Source: Alphaproteobacteria bacterium
Lineage (GTDB): Bacteria > Pseudomonadota > Alphaproteobacteria > Rhizobiales > Hyphomicrobiaceae
Assembly (NCBI GenBank): GCA_018830445.1
Contig: JAHJSN010000098.1
Location: 1 to 64,000, forward strand
Direction: 5' to 3'
Length of the DNA stretch: 64,000 bases
The position numbers and the translations under genes were made by a program. Positions 16,977 to 25,212 of this stretch are shown here, in pieces (within the stretch, counting starts at the first letter, position 1; each line of letters begins with the position of its first letter). Under the pieces are notes generated by a model, which saw only the letters and a program-made list of their open reading frames with translations, made no database searches and was not told the DNA's origin.

Positions 16977-18071
16977 TCAGTAATCGCGGAACAGGGCCCG
17001 GTTTTTCCAGGGCTCGTCCGCCAGGGAGCCGGGCTGCGATTTGGGCGGCTTTGGCGGGGCGGGACGCGAAACCGTGCGCGGCCGCACTCGCCTCTTGATC
17101 TTCGATTCCTTGATTTCGGGTGCTGCGTAACCAGGCGCGACGCCGGGTTTTTTGACCGGGAGCAGCGGGGCCGGTTCGGCGGTGTCAAAAGTTACGCCGG
17201 CGACTTCTTCCGTCTTGATGGTGCGCATCAAGCGCCATCCTGCGACTTGCGGCGTTTTCGATGAGCGTGGGGTCTGCTGGCTGTTGTCGGCTGTCAGCGT
17301 CGACTGAGGCGGCAATGCTTGGAGGACTCGTACCGGCTTGGGTACGGCGGAAGCGCTTGCGGCCGGCAGAGATTTTAGTTCGCTTGCCGGGAGGGACGCG
17401 AATTCGTTGCGGGGGGGGGCGCTCTGGTGGTCCGCAAGGGTTGAGACGACCGCCGGTCCGATGAAGTCGAAGCGATCGGCGACCGGCCGGCTGGTGATCG
17501 GTTCGGCCGGAACGACCGAAGCGACCGGAAGGGAAATGGCCGAATCCCGAGGCTTTGACGCCGCCTGCGCTGACTGTGCTTGCCGGGGGGGCTCAGCAAC
17601 TCCGGGCTGGACTTCAAGGGTGCGGTCTCCTGCGCCTATGGAGGATCGCTCTGGGTCGCTGCCGATCGCCGGGTCAGGGGAAGCGGATTGGCTGCTTTCG
17701 GCTACATTGCTGGCTGCGGTATCCGACTTTGCCGAGGCAGCAGCCGAGGGGGCATTTGACGCCGGTTTGATGCTTTCGCCCGGGGGCGGGTCGGGTACTT
17801 GGAGCCTGCAAGGTTCAGTGCAATTCTCGACGTGCGTTGAATGTTGTCTTGGGTTATCCGGAAGGGGTGTTTTCGTGGTCGATATGATGATGACAGCCGC
17901 GACCATCAGCCCGAGAGCGACCATGACGGTCTCGAAGCGCACGATGCCTCCCGGGGCTGGAATTCTCAAATCGTCTGGCACGGCAGCGGCTGCTCTCTTC
18001 CCGAAGCGGGCGTATGCGCCATTGGGCGCTGTTCGTGAAACTCTCGCAACGAACGGGCGGAACAGACTCAA
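16977..18071 (-). CDS. Membrane-anchored proline/alanine-rich protein of unknown function
   Basis: 364 residues with no family I recognise. A single transmembrane helix (ETVMVALGLMVAAVIIIS, about residues 47-65) follows a basic cytoplasmic N-terminus. The remaining 300 residues are low-complexity Pro/Ala/Ser, with a basic C-terminal end rich in Lys-Pro (SKIKRRVRPRTVSRPAPPKP). It probably lies in the periplasm. The start is doubtful: the frame opens at a TTG with no Shine-Dalgarno sequence, and palindromic repeat copy 4 begins 4 bp beyond it, so the 5' end may have been displaced or cut. It lies between folP and glmM on the opposite strand. Confidence 0.65.
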   Translation of the reverse strand: MSLFRPFVARVSRTAPNGAYARFGKRAAAAVPDDLRIPAPGGIVRFETVMVALGLMVAAVIIISTTKTPLPDNPRQHSTHVENCTEPCRLQVPDPPPGESIKPASNAPSAAASAKSDTAASNVAESSQSASPDPAIGSDPERSSIGAGDRTLEVQPGVAEPPRQAQSAQAASKPRDSAISLPVASVVPAEPITSRPVADRFDFIGPAVVSTLADHQSAPPRNEFASLPASELKSLPAASASAVPKPVRVLQALPPQSTLTADNSQQTPRSSKTPQVAGWRLMRTIKTEEVAGVTFDTAEPAPLLPVKKPGVAPGYAAPEIKESKIKRRVRPRTVSRPAPPKPPKSQPGSLADEPWKNRALFRDY

Positions 18072-18074
18072 CGA

Positions 18075-18219
18075 CTAGTGTTCCGACTCTGACATATGGT
18101 TCCCTGCAGGGAACCTGAATGTCAGCCCGGAACACTAGGCAACCTTTTGATTGTGTTCTGGATTCACAAACATTTGACGACCTCCACCCGGGAATCAAAT
18201 GTTTGATCCAGAACACTAG
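18075..18219. repeat. Double-hairpin palindromic repeat, copy 4
   Basis: 145 bp, CTAGTGTTCC to GAACACTAG, differing from copy 2 by only a few bases (for example CCTGCAGGG in place of CCTGCCGGG). It separates the 364-residue membrane protein from the 181-residue gene and abuts the start codon of the former. Confidence 0.88.
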
Positions 18220-18306
18220 GGAAACTAAAGACTACGACCAAAGCTGTGCAAGTAAAAATGATATTAAATCAAGCACAGCCCATGTAACTCATCGGCCATA
18301 CGCTGC

Positions 18307-18852
18307 TCACAGCTGGACTTTCCGATCGGATACGCGCTGCTCGACGGCAGCGAGAACCGCGCTCCGAACGGTTTCGATGGACGCGTCGCCGCGGCGGACG
18401 TCGCGCGGGAGAATGATCTGCTGAGCTTTGGCCATCTCGCGCAGATTTTCAACATCGCCAATTTCGTTGAGGCGCGCAGCGAGGCCGTCGGCGCCTTCGC
18501 GCTTGTACACCGGCACGAGTCCGAAAACGAAGGGGTCGAACTTAGGTGTGGCCGTGCCCGGCTGGGGCGGCGGTTTGGTTTGCGTGGGCGGTGGCGACGC
18601 ATCGACCGCGGGGGGAGATGCAAGTTTCTGGGGGTTCTGTGACCGTGCGGGCCTGCTCGGTTTTTCAGGTGCCGGTTGCGGTTCCGAAGTCCGGGCTTTC
18701 GAACGCAAATCCTTCGAGACGGGCCAAGCTTCCTTGCGGACCTGCAACGATGTGACGGCTGCCTTGGCTTCATCGGGGGTCAAACCGGCGTCGAAGAAAT
18801 TATCCTTCGCGCGGCCGCTCAATTTGCGTGTCGTTGCTTTTCCGCTCGCCAT
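18307..18852 (-). CDS. Small basic/proline-rich protein downstream of parA
   Basis: 181 residues, no family recognised. The N-terminal 45 residues are basic and helical (ASGKATTRKLSGRAKDNFF, then GLTPDEAKAAV). A disordered linker of Pro/Ala/Lys/Gln spans roughly residues 50-100. A C-terminal helical domain follows (FDPFVFGLVPVYKREGADG through EQRVSDRK). It follows the ParA gene by 83 bp on the same strand. A basic N-terminus on a small partly disordered protein next to a ParA ATPase is the layout of ParA-stimulating partners such as ParB or McdB. That role is inference from position and composition. Confidence 0.75.
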   Translation of the reverse strand: MASGKATTRKLSGRAKDNFFDAGLTPDEAKAAVTSLQVRKEAWPVSKDLRSKARTSEPQPAPEKPSRPARSQNPQKLASPPAVDASPPPTQTKPPPQPGTATPKFDPFVFGLVPVYKREGADGLAARLNEIGDVENLREMAKAQQIILPRDVRRGDASIETVRSAVLAAVEQRVSDRKVQL

Positions 18853-18935
18853 CTTGTCGGTCTTTCACAGGTTTGGACGCGGATACTGTTCAGCGGTTGG
18901 CGTGCCGTAGCCTTGGAACTCCTCGGTCGACGCGG

Positions 18936-19802
18936 TCAGACGGGCACGTAGGTCGTCAATTCCCGATAGAGGGCGGCCATCGGCTCAAGTGCGGCTCCGT
19001 ATTTTTCTTCGAGCGTCTGGCGCTCCGGCGACCAGAAGAAGGCGTTTGCCAGATCACCCGACATCGGCATCTGGGTGGCAAGCGTCGGATGGTCGGCGGC
19101 AATCGTGTCGATGAAAACCTGGTCCTGGCCGCCGGGGCGGACGTAGTTGGCCAGGCAGCGGTAGCGCCGCTCGTTGTGAGGCGTGGCGCGCAGCGCTTCA
19201 GGATCCTTACCTTCGATGATCATCGAAATCTTGTCGACGGCGAACTCGGAGACCGAGTCGGGGCGGAACGGCACGATGACCTGATCGGCGAGGCGAAGGG
19301 CTGCCTGGGTGGCATTCGAAATCCCCGGGGCGCAGTCGAGCACGATAAGGTCGGCCAACGGGGCAGCGAATTGGAATGCTCGCCTGAAGTGTTCCGCGCA
19401 GCGCGTCTTGGCCTGCCGGAAGGGGGCGTTGTGACGCGAATAATGAGATATCAGTTCGTCCTGCATGTCCTCGAACTGAAGCGAGCCCGGCAGCAGGTCG
19501 ATGGTCGCGGGACGGCCGTCGTCGGTCTCGATGTCGCCGACGCCCTTCAACACGTAGTCGCCGATCGGGTTCTGCCCGTACATGCGGTCTTCGATGTAGG
19601 CGGCGACGTTGCGGGATGACTTCTGGGCCTGGATCCAGTCGGCGTTGCCGGTCAGGATCAGGGAAGAGTTCGACTGCGCGTCGAGGTCGATCAACAAAAC
19701 GCGCTTGCCGCCCCACACCGCGAAGGCGTGAGCCAGCATGACCGAAATCGTCGACTTGCCAACTCCGCCCTTGCGGTTGGCGACGGCCAGAAAATACCCC
19801 AT
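18936..19802 (-). CDS. ParA/MinD-family ATPase
   Basis: A deviant Walker A P-loop ATPase of 288 residues. KGGVGKST at about residues 11-18 contains the signature lysine. LLIDLDAQSN is the A' motif, and LIVLDCAPGISNATQAAL is the Walker B region of ParA proteins. It lacks the N-terminal DNA-binding extension of plasmid ParA. No ParB gene and no obvious centromere-like repeats are next to it, so it is not the usual chromosomal parAB. It may position a cellular cargo with the 181-residue protein downstream. ATG 19802 is preceded by GAGGATGT. Confidence 0.88.
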   Translation of the reverse strand: MGYFLAVANRKGGVGKSTISVMLAHAFAVWGGKRVLLIDLDAQSNSSLILTGNADWIQAQKSSRNVAAYIEDRMYGQNPIGDYVLKGVGDIETDDGRPATIDLLPGSLQFEDMQDELISHYSRHNAPFRQAKTRCAEHFRRAFQFAAPLADLIVLDCAPGISNATQAALRLADQVIVPFRPDSVSEFAVDKISMIIEGKDPEALRATPHNERRYRCLANYVRPGGQDQVFIDTIAADHPTLATQMPMSGDLANAFFWSPERQTLEEKYGAALEPMAALYRELTTYVPV

Positions 19803-20162
19803 GACATCCTCAGTTCAAACGCGCTGCATCAACCAACAGTCGGTGCTCGTATCTGCCTAAAGCCCGGCATTGCGGCCATTCGACGTCGCAGCCCAAACGC
19901 AGTGGCCCTATCCCGATATGCGGTGATTCCCTGTGCCTATGCAGCCACTTGGAAAAATTGCTTGTGAGCGAACCTGTTGGCGCGCCGGCGTCCCTCGTCG
20001 GGTGCCGGGTAAATTCATACTTTGGGAGGAGGCGACGTTAGGTCAATCCTGCGCCGAAGACGGCTTAAATGGAATGGGATGTAACTTCCGCTTATCTTAA
20101 TTGATGTGTGCTTTTCGGACAGTGGAGGCATATTCCCGCCGTATCCTCTTGGGTTTGGGGGA

Positions 20163-20225
20163 GCGCGCGGTGACCACCAAAGGTCTCGAAGGGGGGCTTC
20201 GGCAGACTTGACGGTCACCGCGCGC
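20163..20225 (+). promoter_or_regulatory. Strong nested hairpin in the glmM leader
   Basis: A perfect 13-bp inverted repeat (GCGCGCGGTGACC at 20163-20175, GGTCACCGCGCGC at 20213-20225) encloses a second hairpin, CGAAG-GGGGG-CTTCG (20187-20201). It ends 85 bp before the glmM start and has no T-run, so it is not a simple terminator. The remainder of the 508-bp gap (19803-20310) shows no gene I can support. Confidence 0.5.
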
Positions 20226-20310
20226 AACATCCATCTAGTCGTGCAGGCCATGTCAGCGATTCGCGCGGGCGACAGCCTGAGCAACCGACGACGATGGCCG
20301 GGGACGCATC

Positions 20311-21672
20311 ATGGCTAGACGCTATTTCGGTACTGACGGCATTCGCGGGCTTGCCAACAAACATCCGATGACCTCCGAAGTTGCCCTGAAGGTCGGCATG
20401 GCCGCGGGCAAGGTTTTCCATACCGCGGACCATTCGCACAGACCGCGCGTCGTGATCGGCAAGGATACGCGCCTTTCGGGCTATATGCTGGAAGCCGCGC
20501 TGATGTCCGGCTTCACTTCCGTCGGAATGGATGTGTTCCTGCTCGGCCCGATGCCGACACCGGCGGTCGCAATGCTGACGCGATCGCTCAGGGCGGACCT
20601 TGGCGTGATGATCTCGGCCTCGCACAACAGGTTCGACGACAACGGGATCAAGCTGTTCGATCCGGATGGCTACAAGCTTTCCGATGAAATGGAACTCCGG
20701 ATCGAGGAACTGATCGATGCGGATTCGGATACGCTGCTGGTTCGGGCGGACGAAATCGGGCGTGCCAAGCGCATCGAGAGCGCGCAGGAGCGCTACGTCG
20801 AGTACGCCAAGCGGACACTGCCGAGGAACCTGCGCTTCGATGGGCTTCGTATCGTCGTCGACTGTGCCAATGGAGCCGGCTACCGGGTCGCCCCGGATGT
20901 TCTGTGGGAATTGGGGGCGGAAGTCATCAAGATCGGCGTGGAGCCCGACGGGCGCAACATCAACCTCAAATGCGGATCTACCTCCCCTGAGGCGCTAATC
21001 GAGAAGGTGCGCGAGGTACGTGCCGACATCGGCGTGGCGCTCGACGGCGATGCCGACCGGGTGGTGATCGTCGACGAGAAGGGGCACATCATCGACGGCG
21101 ACCAGTTGATGGCGGTGATCGCGGAGAGCTGGCTGCGGCGCGGCAAGCTTGCGGCCGGCGGTATCGTCGCGACGGTGATGTCGAACCTCGGTCTTGAGCG
21201 CTACCTCCAGGGACTCGGGTTGACGATGGCGCGCACGCCTGTCGGGGACCGCTACGTTGTCGAGCACATGCGCAGACACGGGTTCAACGTCGGTGGAGAA
21301 CAGTCAGGCCATATCGTGTTGTCGGACTTCACGACGACGGGCGACGGACTGGTTTCAGCTTTGCAGGTGCTGGCGGTGGCGGTGGCAAGCCAACGTCCGG
21401 TGTCGGAGGTGTGCTCGCGCTTCACGCCGGTGCCGCAGATGCTGAAGAACGTTCGTTACGCCAGCGGCGAGCCGCTCAACGACAGCGGCGTCAAGCAGGC
21501 AATCGAGTCGGCCAAGGCGCAGCTCGGCAATTCCGGCCGGCTGGTGATTCGCGCTTCAGGAACCGAACCGGTGATCCGGGTGATGGCCGAGGGCGACGAC
21601 GAAGGGCTCGTGGAGGCGGTTGTCGGCAGTATCTGCGAAGCGGTGAAATCGGCCGCCGCGCGCGCGGCATAA
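20311..21672 (+). CDS. glmM: Phosphoglucosamine mutase GlmM
   Basis: Interconverts glucosamine-6-phosphate and glucosamine-1-phosphate, the middle step between GlmS and GlmU on the way to UDP-GlcNAc. The protein opens with [14 protein letters not shown]. The phosphoserine loop is [14 protein letters not shown], with Ser104 the phosphorylated residue. The metal loop is DGDADR, the sugar loop is GGEQSGH, and [12 protein letters not shown] is the phosphate-binding loop. The length is 453 residues and the start is a clear ATG. glmU and glmS lie 24 kb further on. A structured leader precedes the gene. Confidence 0.96.
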   Translation: MARRYFGTDGIRGLANKHPMTSEVALKVGMAAGKVFHTADHSHRPRVVIGKDTRLSGYMLEAALMSGFTSVGMDVFLLGPMPTPAVAMLTRSLRADLGVMISASHNRFDDNGIKLFDPDGYKLSDEMELRIEELIDADSDTLLVRADEIGRAKRIESAQERYVEYAKRTLPRNLRFDGLRIVVDCANGAGYRVAPDVLWELGAEVIKIGVEPDGRNINLKCGSTSPEALIEKVREVRADIGVALDGDADRVVIVDEKGHIIDGDQLMAVIAESWLRRGKLAAGGIVATVMSNLGLERYLQGLGLTMARTPVGDRYVVEHMRRHGFNVGGEQSGHIVLSDFTTTGDGLVSALQVLAVAVASQRPVSEVCSRFTPVPQMLKNVRYASGEPLNDSGVKQAIESAKAQLGNSGRLVIRASGTEPVIRVMAEGDDEGLVEAVVGSICEAVKSAAARAA

Positions 21673-21877
21673 ACCCAAAAACGCCTGTAAGACATGGAAA
21701 CTGCGTGGCGAATCGGCCACGCCGGACGGGCCCGTTGTGGCATGGGGCGGTCATTCGTTTCATGCAAGGACGGCGATTAAGCCTCCTTTAAACCTTCCGG
21801 GCGAATACTCCCTTCAGCAAATCGTTTCGCGTTGCACGTCCTGTCGGCAGGTGGCCGACCGATCGATGAGGGGTATC

Positions 21878-22654
21878 ATGATCAGGACCAGCAGCGCCCT
21901 CGCGTTGAGCGCTCTCGTGTTGTCCTGTTACACCGGCGGTGCCGGCGCAGCGGACATCTACGACAGCACCTATGGCGCGCGCATCAAGGATTCTTATGCA
22001 TCCGAGGCGTGGGGGAATTCGCGGCCGACATTCTATCTGCGTCTCGACGGCTTGTATGGCGAGCATGACGCTCCGGTCATGGTGGAAGACGGCATCTACG
22101 ATCTCAAGCATGAGCAGGTCGATGGCGCGTGGGGGATCGGCGGCGGCGTCGGCACCTATTTCACACCGAATCTTCGCGGCGACGTGACCGTCGAGCGGCG
22201 TTTTGAAACCGACGCATCGGGTGCTCTCCTGAACCGGGCCTCCGGGATCGGCGGCGTGCGCGAATTCGGACTCGAAAGCACGCTCGTCATGTTCAACGCC
22301 TATTACGATTTCGATTCACGCAGCCACTTCACGCCATATCTCGGTGTCGGGCTTGGATACATCTACAACGAAACGAAAGACGGGTCGGTGGCCTTGACCG
22401 GCGGCGGTACCGGCACGGTTGCGGGCGCCGGCAAAAGCGATGCGGCGGGGGCGTTGATGGCCGGAGTTTCGGTTGCCCTGCTGGACCGGGTCAAACTCGA
22501 TGTCGGTTACCGGTTCCTCTACATGGGCGAAGCAACGACGGGGCCGGTTGTCGTCACGACTCCAGGCGGGGGACGTGTGGCCTCGCGGGATCCGACCGTC
22601 GAGGACCTCCATGCACACGAAGTGAAATTCGGCCTGCGCTACGACTGGAACTAA
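21878..22654 (+). CDS. Outer-membrane beta-barrel protein (first of pair)
   Basis: 258 residues. The signal peptide is visible (MIRTSSALALSALVLSCYTGG, cleavage after GAGA). Alternating polar/hydrophobic aromatic strands follow, such as PTFYLRLDGLYGEHDAP, FNAYYDFDSRSHFTPYLGVGLGYIYNETK, VKLDVGYRFLYMGEA and a final strand ending in tyrosine-asp-trp-asn. This is the OmpA-like/porin-type small barrel (OMP_b-brl) pattern. The ATG at 21878 has GAGGGG at suitable distance. The gene is followed by a related barrel gene after about 95 bp, with which it shares the FTPY(L/V)G(V/A)G motif, so the two probably arose by duplication. The function is unknown. Confidence 0.82.
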   Translation: MIRTSSALALSALVLSCYTGGAGAADIYDSTYGARIKDSYASEAWGNSRPTFYLRLDGLYGEHDAPVMVEDGIYDLKHEQVDGAWGIGGGVGTYFTPNLRGDVTVERRFETDASGALLNRASGIGGVREFGLESTLVMFNAYYDFDSRSHFTPYLGVGLGYIYNETKDGSVALTGGGTGTVAGAGKSDAAGALMAGVSVALLDRVKLDVGYRFLYMGEATTGPVVVTTPGGGRVASRDPTVEDLHAHEVKFGLRYDWN

Positions 22655-22750
22655 CCAGCCGGTGGCCGTTCAGAATTGTGAAATGTCAGTCCAGGTGATG
22701 CCGGTCCGCAAGCTTCCGGTCCAGCCCCGCGGTAAAGAGAGAACGTGATC

Positions 22751-23662
22751 ATGAAACTCAATCAAATCAGTCTTTCGCTCATGGTTGCGGCGTTCGCAGC
22801 GATCAGCGTGCCGGCATCTGCGGCGGATTGGAATTACGGCGCAGGCAGCATCAAGGACACCGGGCCGGTCGCCGTGCCTGTACCGGCACCGGTTCCGATT
22901 CCCGAATACTCGGCGCGCTATTATTTCCGCGTGGATGCCGGTATCGGCCTGGGCGATGGGCCGGAAGCCTCAGAGTCGGGCTACTACTACGGCGGCGACG
23001 CCAGTTACGGGCGCAGGGAATTGGGCGATGGGTGGCTGACTGAAGATTTCGATACGTTCGTGACGTTCGGGGTCGGCGTCGGCATGTATATCAGCGACAG
23101 GTTCCGCGTCGATGTCACGGCAGAAACCCGCTCCAGGGGCGAAGTCGAAATCGACGGGAATTATCGCTTTGAGACCGTGGAGCTCCACGGCGCCTGGGAG
23201 GATGTCTACGGTACCGTTCATGACAAGACCTCGGTCAGCGGCGGTATCTTCCTTCTCAACGGCTATTACGATTTCAACCGTGGTCCGCAGTCGCGCTTCA
23301 CACCGTACGTCGGCGCCGGCATCGGGTTCGCCTGGAACGAACTGCGCCGGGTGCACGGCACTAGCGAAGCTTCATGGGATTGCGACGCCGGCGGTTGCAG
23401 GGCGCCACGCACTGTCCGCGACAGTCAGCACGTCACCGACAAAACGCACGACCTCTCGATTGCGGCGATGGCCAGCGTCGGTCTGGGCTACCGGATCAAC
23501 GACTACATGCTGCTCGATATGAACTACCGCTACCTGTTCGTCGATTCGACCGATGCCGGTTTCAGCATCCGCGGCGAACAGTTCGGCGGGGATTCGAAGG
23601 TGTCGATCGGGGCGATGCACGAGCACCAGCTTCGGGCAGGTCTGCGCTTCGACGTGAATTGA
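22751..23662 (+). CDS. Outer-membrane beta-barrel protein (second of pair)
   Basis: 303 residues, with a signal peptide (MKLNQISLSLMVAAFAAI, cleavage after ASA). The mature N-terminus has a Pro/Val linker (VAVPVPAPVPIPEYSARYYF). The rest reads as a small eight-strand-type barrel with strands such as FVTFGVGVGMYISDRFRVDV, LLNGYYDFNRGP, RFTPYVGAGIGFAWNEL and YMLLDMNYRYLFV. There are two cysteines (WDCDAGGC) in a loop. The ATG at 22751 is preferred over a GTG at 22745. Paralogue of the preceding gene. Confidence 0.82.
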   Translation: MKLNQISLSLMVAAFAAISVPASAADWNYGAGSIKDTGPVAVPVPAPVPIPEYSARYYFRVDAGIGLGDGPEASESGYYYGGDASYGRRELGDGWLTEDFDTFVTFGVGVGMYISDRFRVDVTAETRSRGEVEIDGNYRFETVELHGAWEDVYGTVHDKTSVSGGIFLLNGYYDFNRGPQSRFTPYVGAGIGFAWNELRRVHGTSEASWDCDAGGCRAPRTVRDSQHVTDKTHDLSIAAMASVGLGYRINDYMLLDMNYRYLFVDSTDAGFSIRGEQFGGDSKVSIGAMHEHQLRAGLRFDVN

Positions 23663-23810
23663 CCGACGGACAACACGCAATCGGGGCACGCGGACGGGCC
23701 CTGGAAGCAGAACGGCGGCGCTCGCAAGGGTGCCGCCGTTCGCGGTTCGTAAAATCGTGCTCGGCCGAACGTCGGCCTTGCTCGCGGCTTGGCTTTGAGC
23801 TAGCTGTTCA

Positions 23811-23856
23811 GGTGGGCCACCTCCCCCCAACGGGAGGCTTCTATCTGGAAGGATAG
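23811..23856 (+). ncRNA. serC-type leader RNA (candidate serC motif)
   Basis: Three consecutive small hairpins lie directly before serC: GGTGG/CCACC (from 23811), CCTCCC/GGGAGG (about 23819-23836) and CTATC/GATAG (23841-23856). The last encloses the GGAAGGA Shine-Dalgarno sequence seven bases from the ATG. The serC motif is an established alphaproteobacterial structured leader found upstream of serC-serA. Position and structure match that description, but I could not align it to the family model. Confidence 0.6.
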
Positions 23857-23860
23857 CCAA

Positions 23861-25036
23861 ATGAACCACCCCACGAAGCCGGATGTGCGTCCGGCCAATC
23901 CGCACTTTTCTTCCGGTCCCTGCTCCAAGCACCCCGGCTGGAATCTCGAAAATCTCAATAGTGCGTTTCTTGGCCGCTCGCATCGTGCGACGGACGGCAA
24001 GGCGCGCCTGAAACTTGCCATCGACAAGACCCAGGCCCTGCTCGGGCTGCCGGCGGGCTACGTCTGCGGGATCATGCCGGGGTCGGATACCGGCGCGTTC
24101 GAAGCAGCAATGTGGAACCTGCTCGGGCCACGCGGCGTCGATGTGCTTGCCTGGGAAAGCTTCGGCTCGGTCTGGGTCGGCGATGCCATCAAGCAACTCA
24201 GAATTGAGAACGTGCGCGGGTTCGAAGCCGATTACGGATCGCTTCCGGATCTTTCCCGTGTGGACTTTTCCCGCGATGTGGTGTTCACCGCGAACGGGAC
24301 GGCGGCCGGCGTCAAGGTTCCCGATTACGATTGGATACCGAATGACCGGGAAGGGCTGACGCTGCTCGATGCGACGTCGGCGGTGTTCGCGCAGCCGATC
24401 GATTGGGCGAAGGTCGACTGTCTTACGTTCTCCTGGCAGAAGGTGATGGGCGGGGAAGCTGCTCACGGCATGCTGATCCTGTCGCCGCGCGCGATCGAGC
24501 GGCTTGAAACCTACAGGCCGCCGTGGCCGTTGCCGAAGCTGTTCCGCCTGACGAAGGGCGGCAAGCTGATCGCGGAAATCTTCACCGGCGAGACGATCAA
24601 CACACCTTCGATGCTGGCGCTGGAAGACTACCTCGATGCACTGTCATGGGCGGAAGCGATCGGCGGGCTGCCGGCGCTGCACGCCAGGGCAGATGCCAAC
24701 GCAAAGATGCTGAATGACTGGGTCGACCGGACGGCATGGATCGACAATCTGGCTGTCGATCGGGCGACGCGTTCCAACACCGGCGTGTGCCTGAAGATCG
24801 TCGATCCCGACGTGGTCGGCCTCAATGCGGATGCACAGGCGGCGTTCGCCAAGAGTATCGTAGCGATGCTCGACAAGGAGGGTGTCGCCAAGGACATCGG
24901 CTCCTACAGGGATGCGCCAGCCGGCTTGCGCATCTGGTGCGGCTCGACGATCGAGACGAGCGATGTGGAAGCACTGCTGCCGTGGCTCGATTGGGCATTT
25001 GCTGAAGCGAAGTCAGCTCTGGCAAAAGCCGCCTGA
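23861..25036 (+). CDS. serC: Phosphoserine aminotransferase SerC
   Basis: Makes phosphoserine from 3-phosphohydroxypyruvate and glutamate with PLP. It is a 391-residue class V aminotransferase of the alphaproteobacterial type. The N-terminus [16 protein letters not shown] resembles [11 protein letters not shown] of relatives. The PLP lysine is in [34 protein letters not shown] binds the cofactor phosphate. The C-terminal small domain is complete ([17 protein letters not shown]). It is followed by serA after 176 bp that contain a palindromic element. The leader has the serC-type structure. Confidence 0.95.
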   Translation: MNHPTKPDVRPANPHFSSGPCSKHPGWNLENLNSAFLGRSHRATDGKARLKLAIDKTQALLGLPAGYVCGIMPGSDTGAFEAAMWNLLGPRGVDVLAWESFGSVWVGDAIKQLRIENVRGFEADYGSLPDLSRVDFSRDVVFTANGTAAGVKVPDYDWIPNDREGLTLLDATSAVFAQPIDWAKVDCLTFSWQKVMGGEAAHGMLILSPRAIERLETYRPPWPLPKLFRLTKGGKLIAEIFTGETINTPSMLALEDYLDALSWAEAIGGLPALHARADANAKMLNDWVDRTAWIDNLAVDRATRSNTGVCLKIVDPDVVGLNADAQAAFAKSIVAMLDKEGVAKDIGSYRDAPAGLRIWCGSTIETSDVEALLPWLDWAFAEAKSALAKAA

Positions 25037-25087
25037 GGGCGGGAGCCCATTTTCATCGACGCAATTCTCGATTCCGACCGGCCAGCC

Positions 25088-25165
25088 CTCGTGTTCCGGC
25101 TCTGATATTTGCCCCACCCGTGCGGCAAGGCTCAGAGCGAATGTGCTAACCAATTGGAACACTAG
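25088..25165. repeat. Single-hairpin palindromic element, type C
   Basis: 78 bp from CTCGTGTTCC to GGAACACTAG, with nested CTCTGA/TCAGAG and TTGCC/GGCAA pairs. Its first 23 bp differ from the type B element at 15386 at only five positions, while the interior is different. It sits between serC and serA, 47 bp before the serA start. Confidence 0.72.
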
Positions 25166-25212
25166 CAGCAATTGGTGCGCGGGCGGTCGTACAGGCTTGA
25201 AAGGACTTTAAC

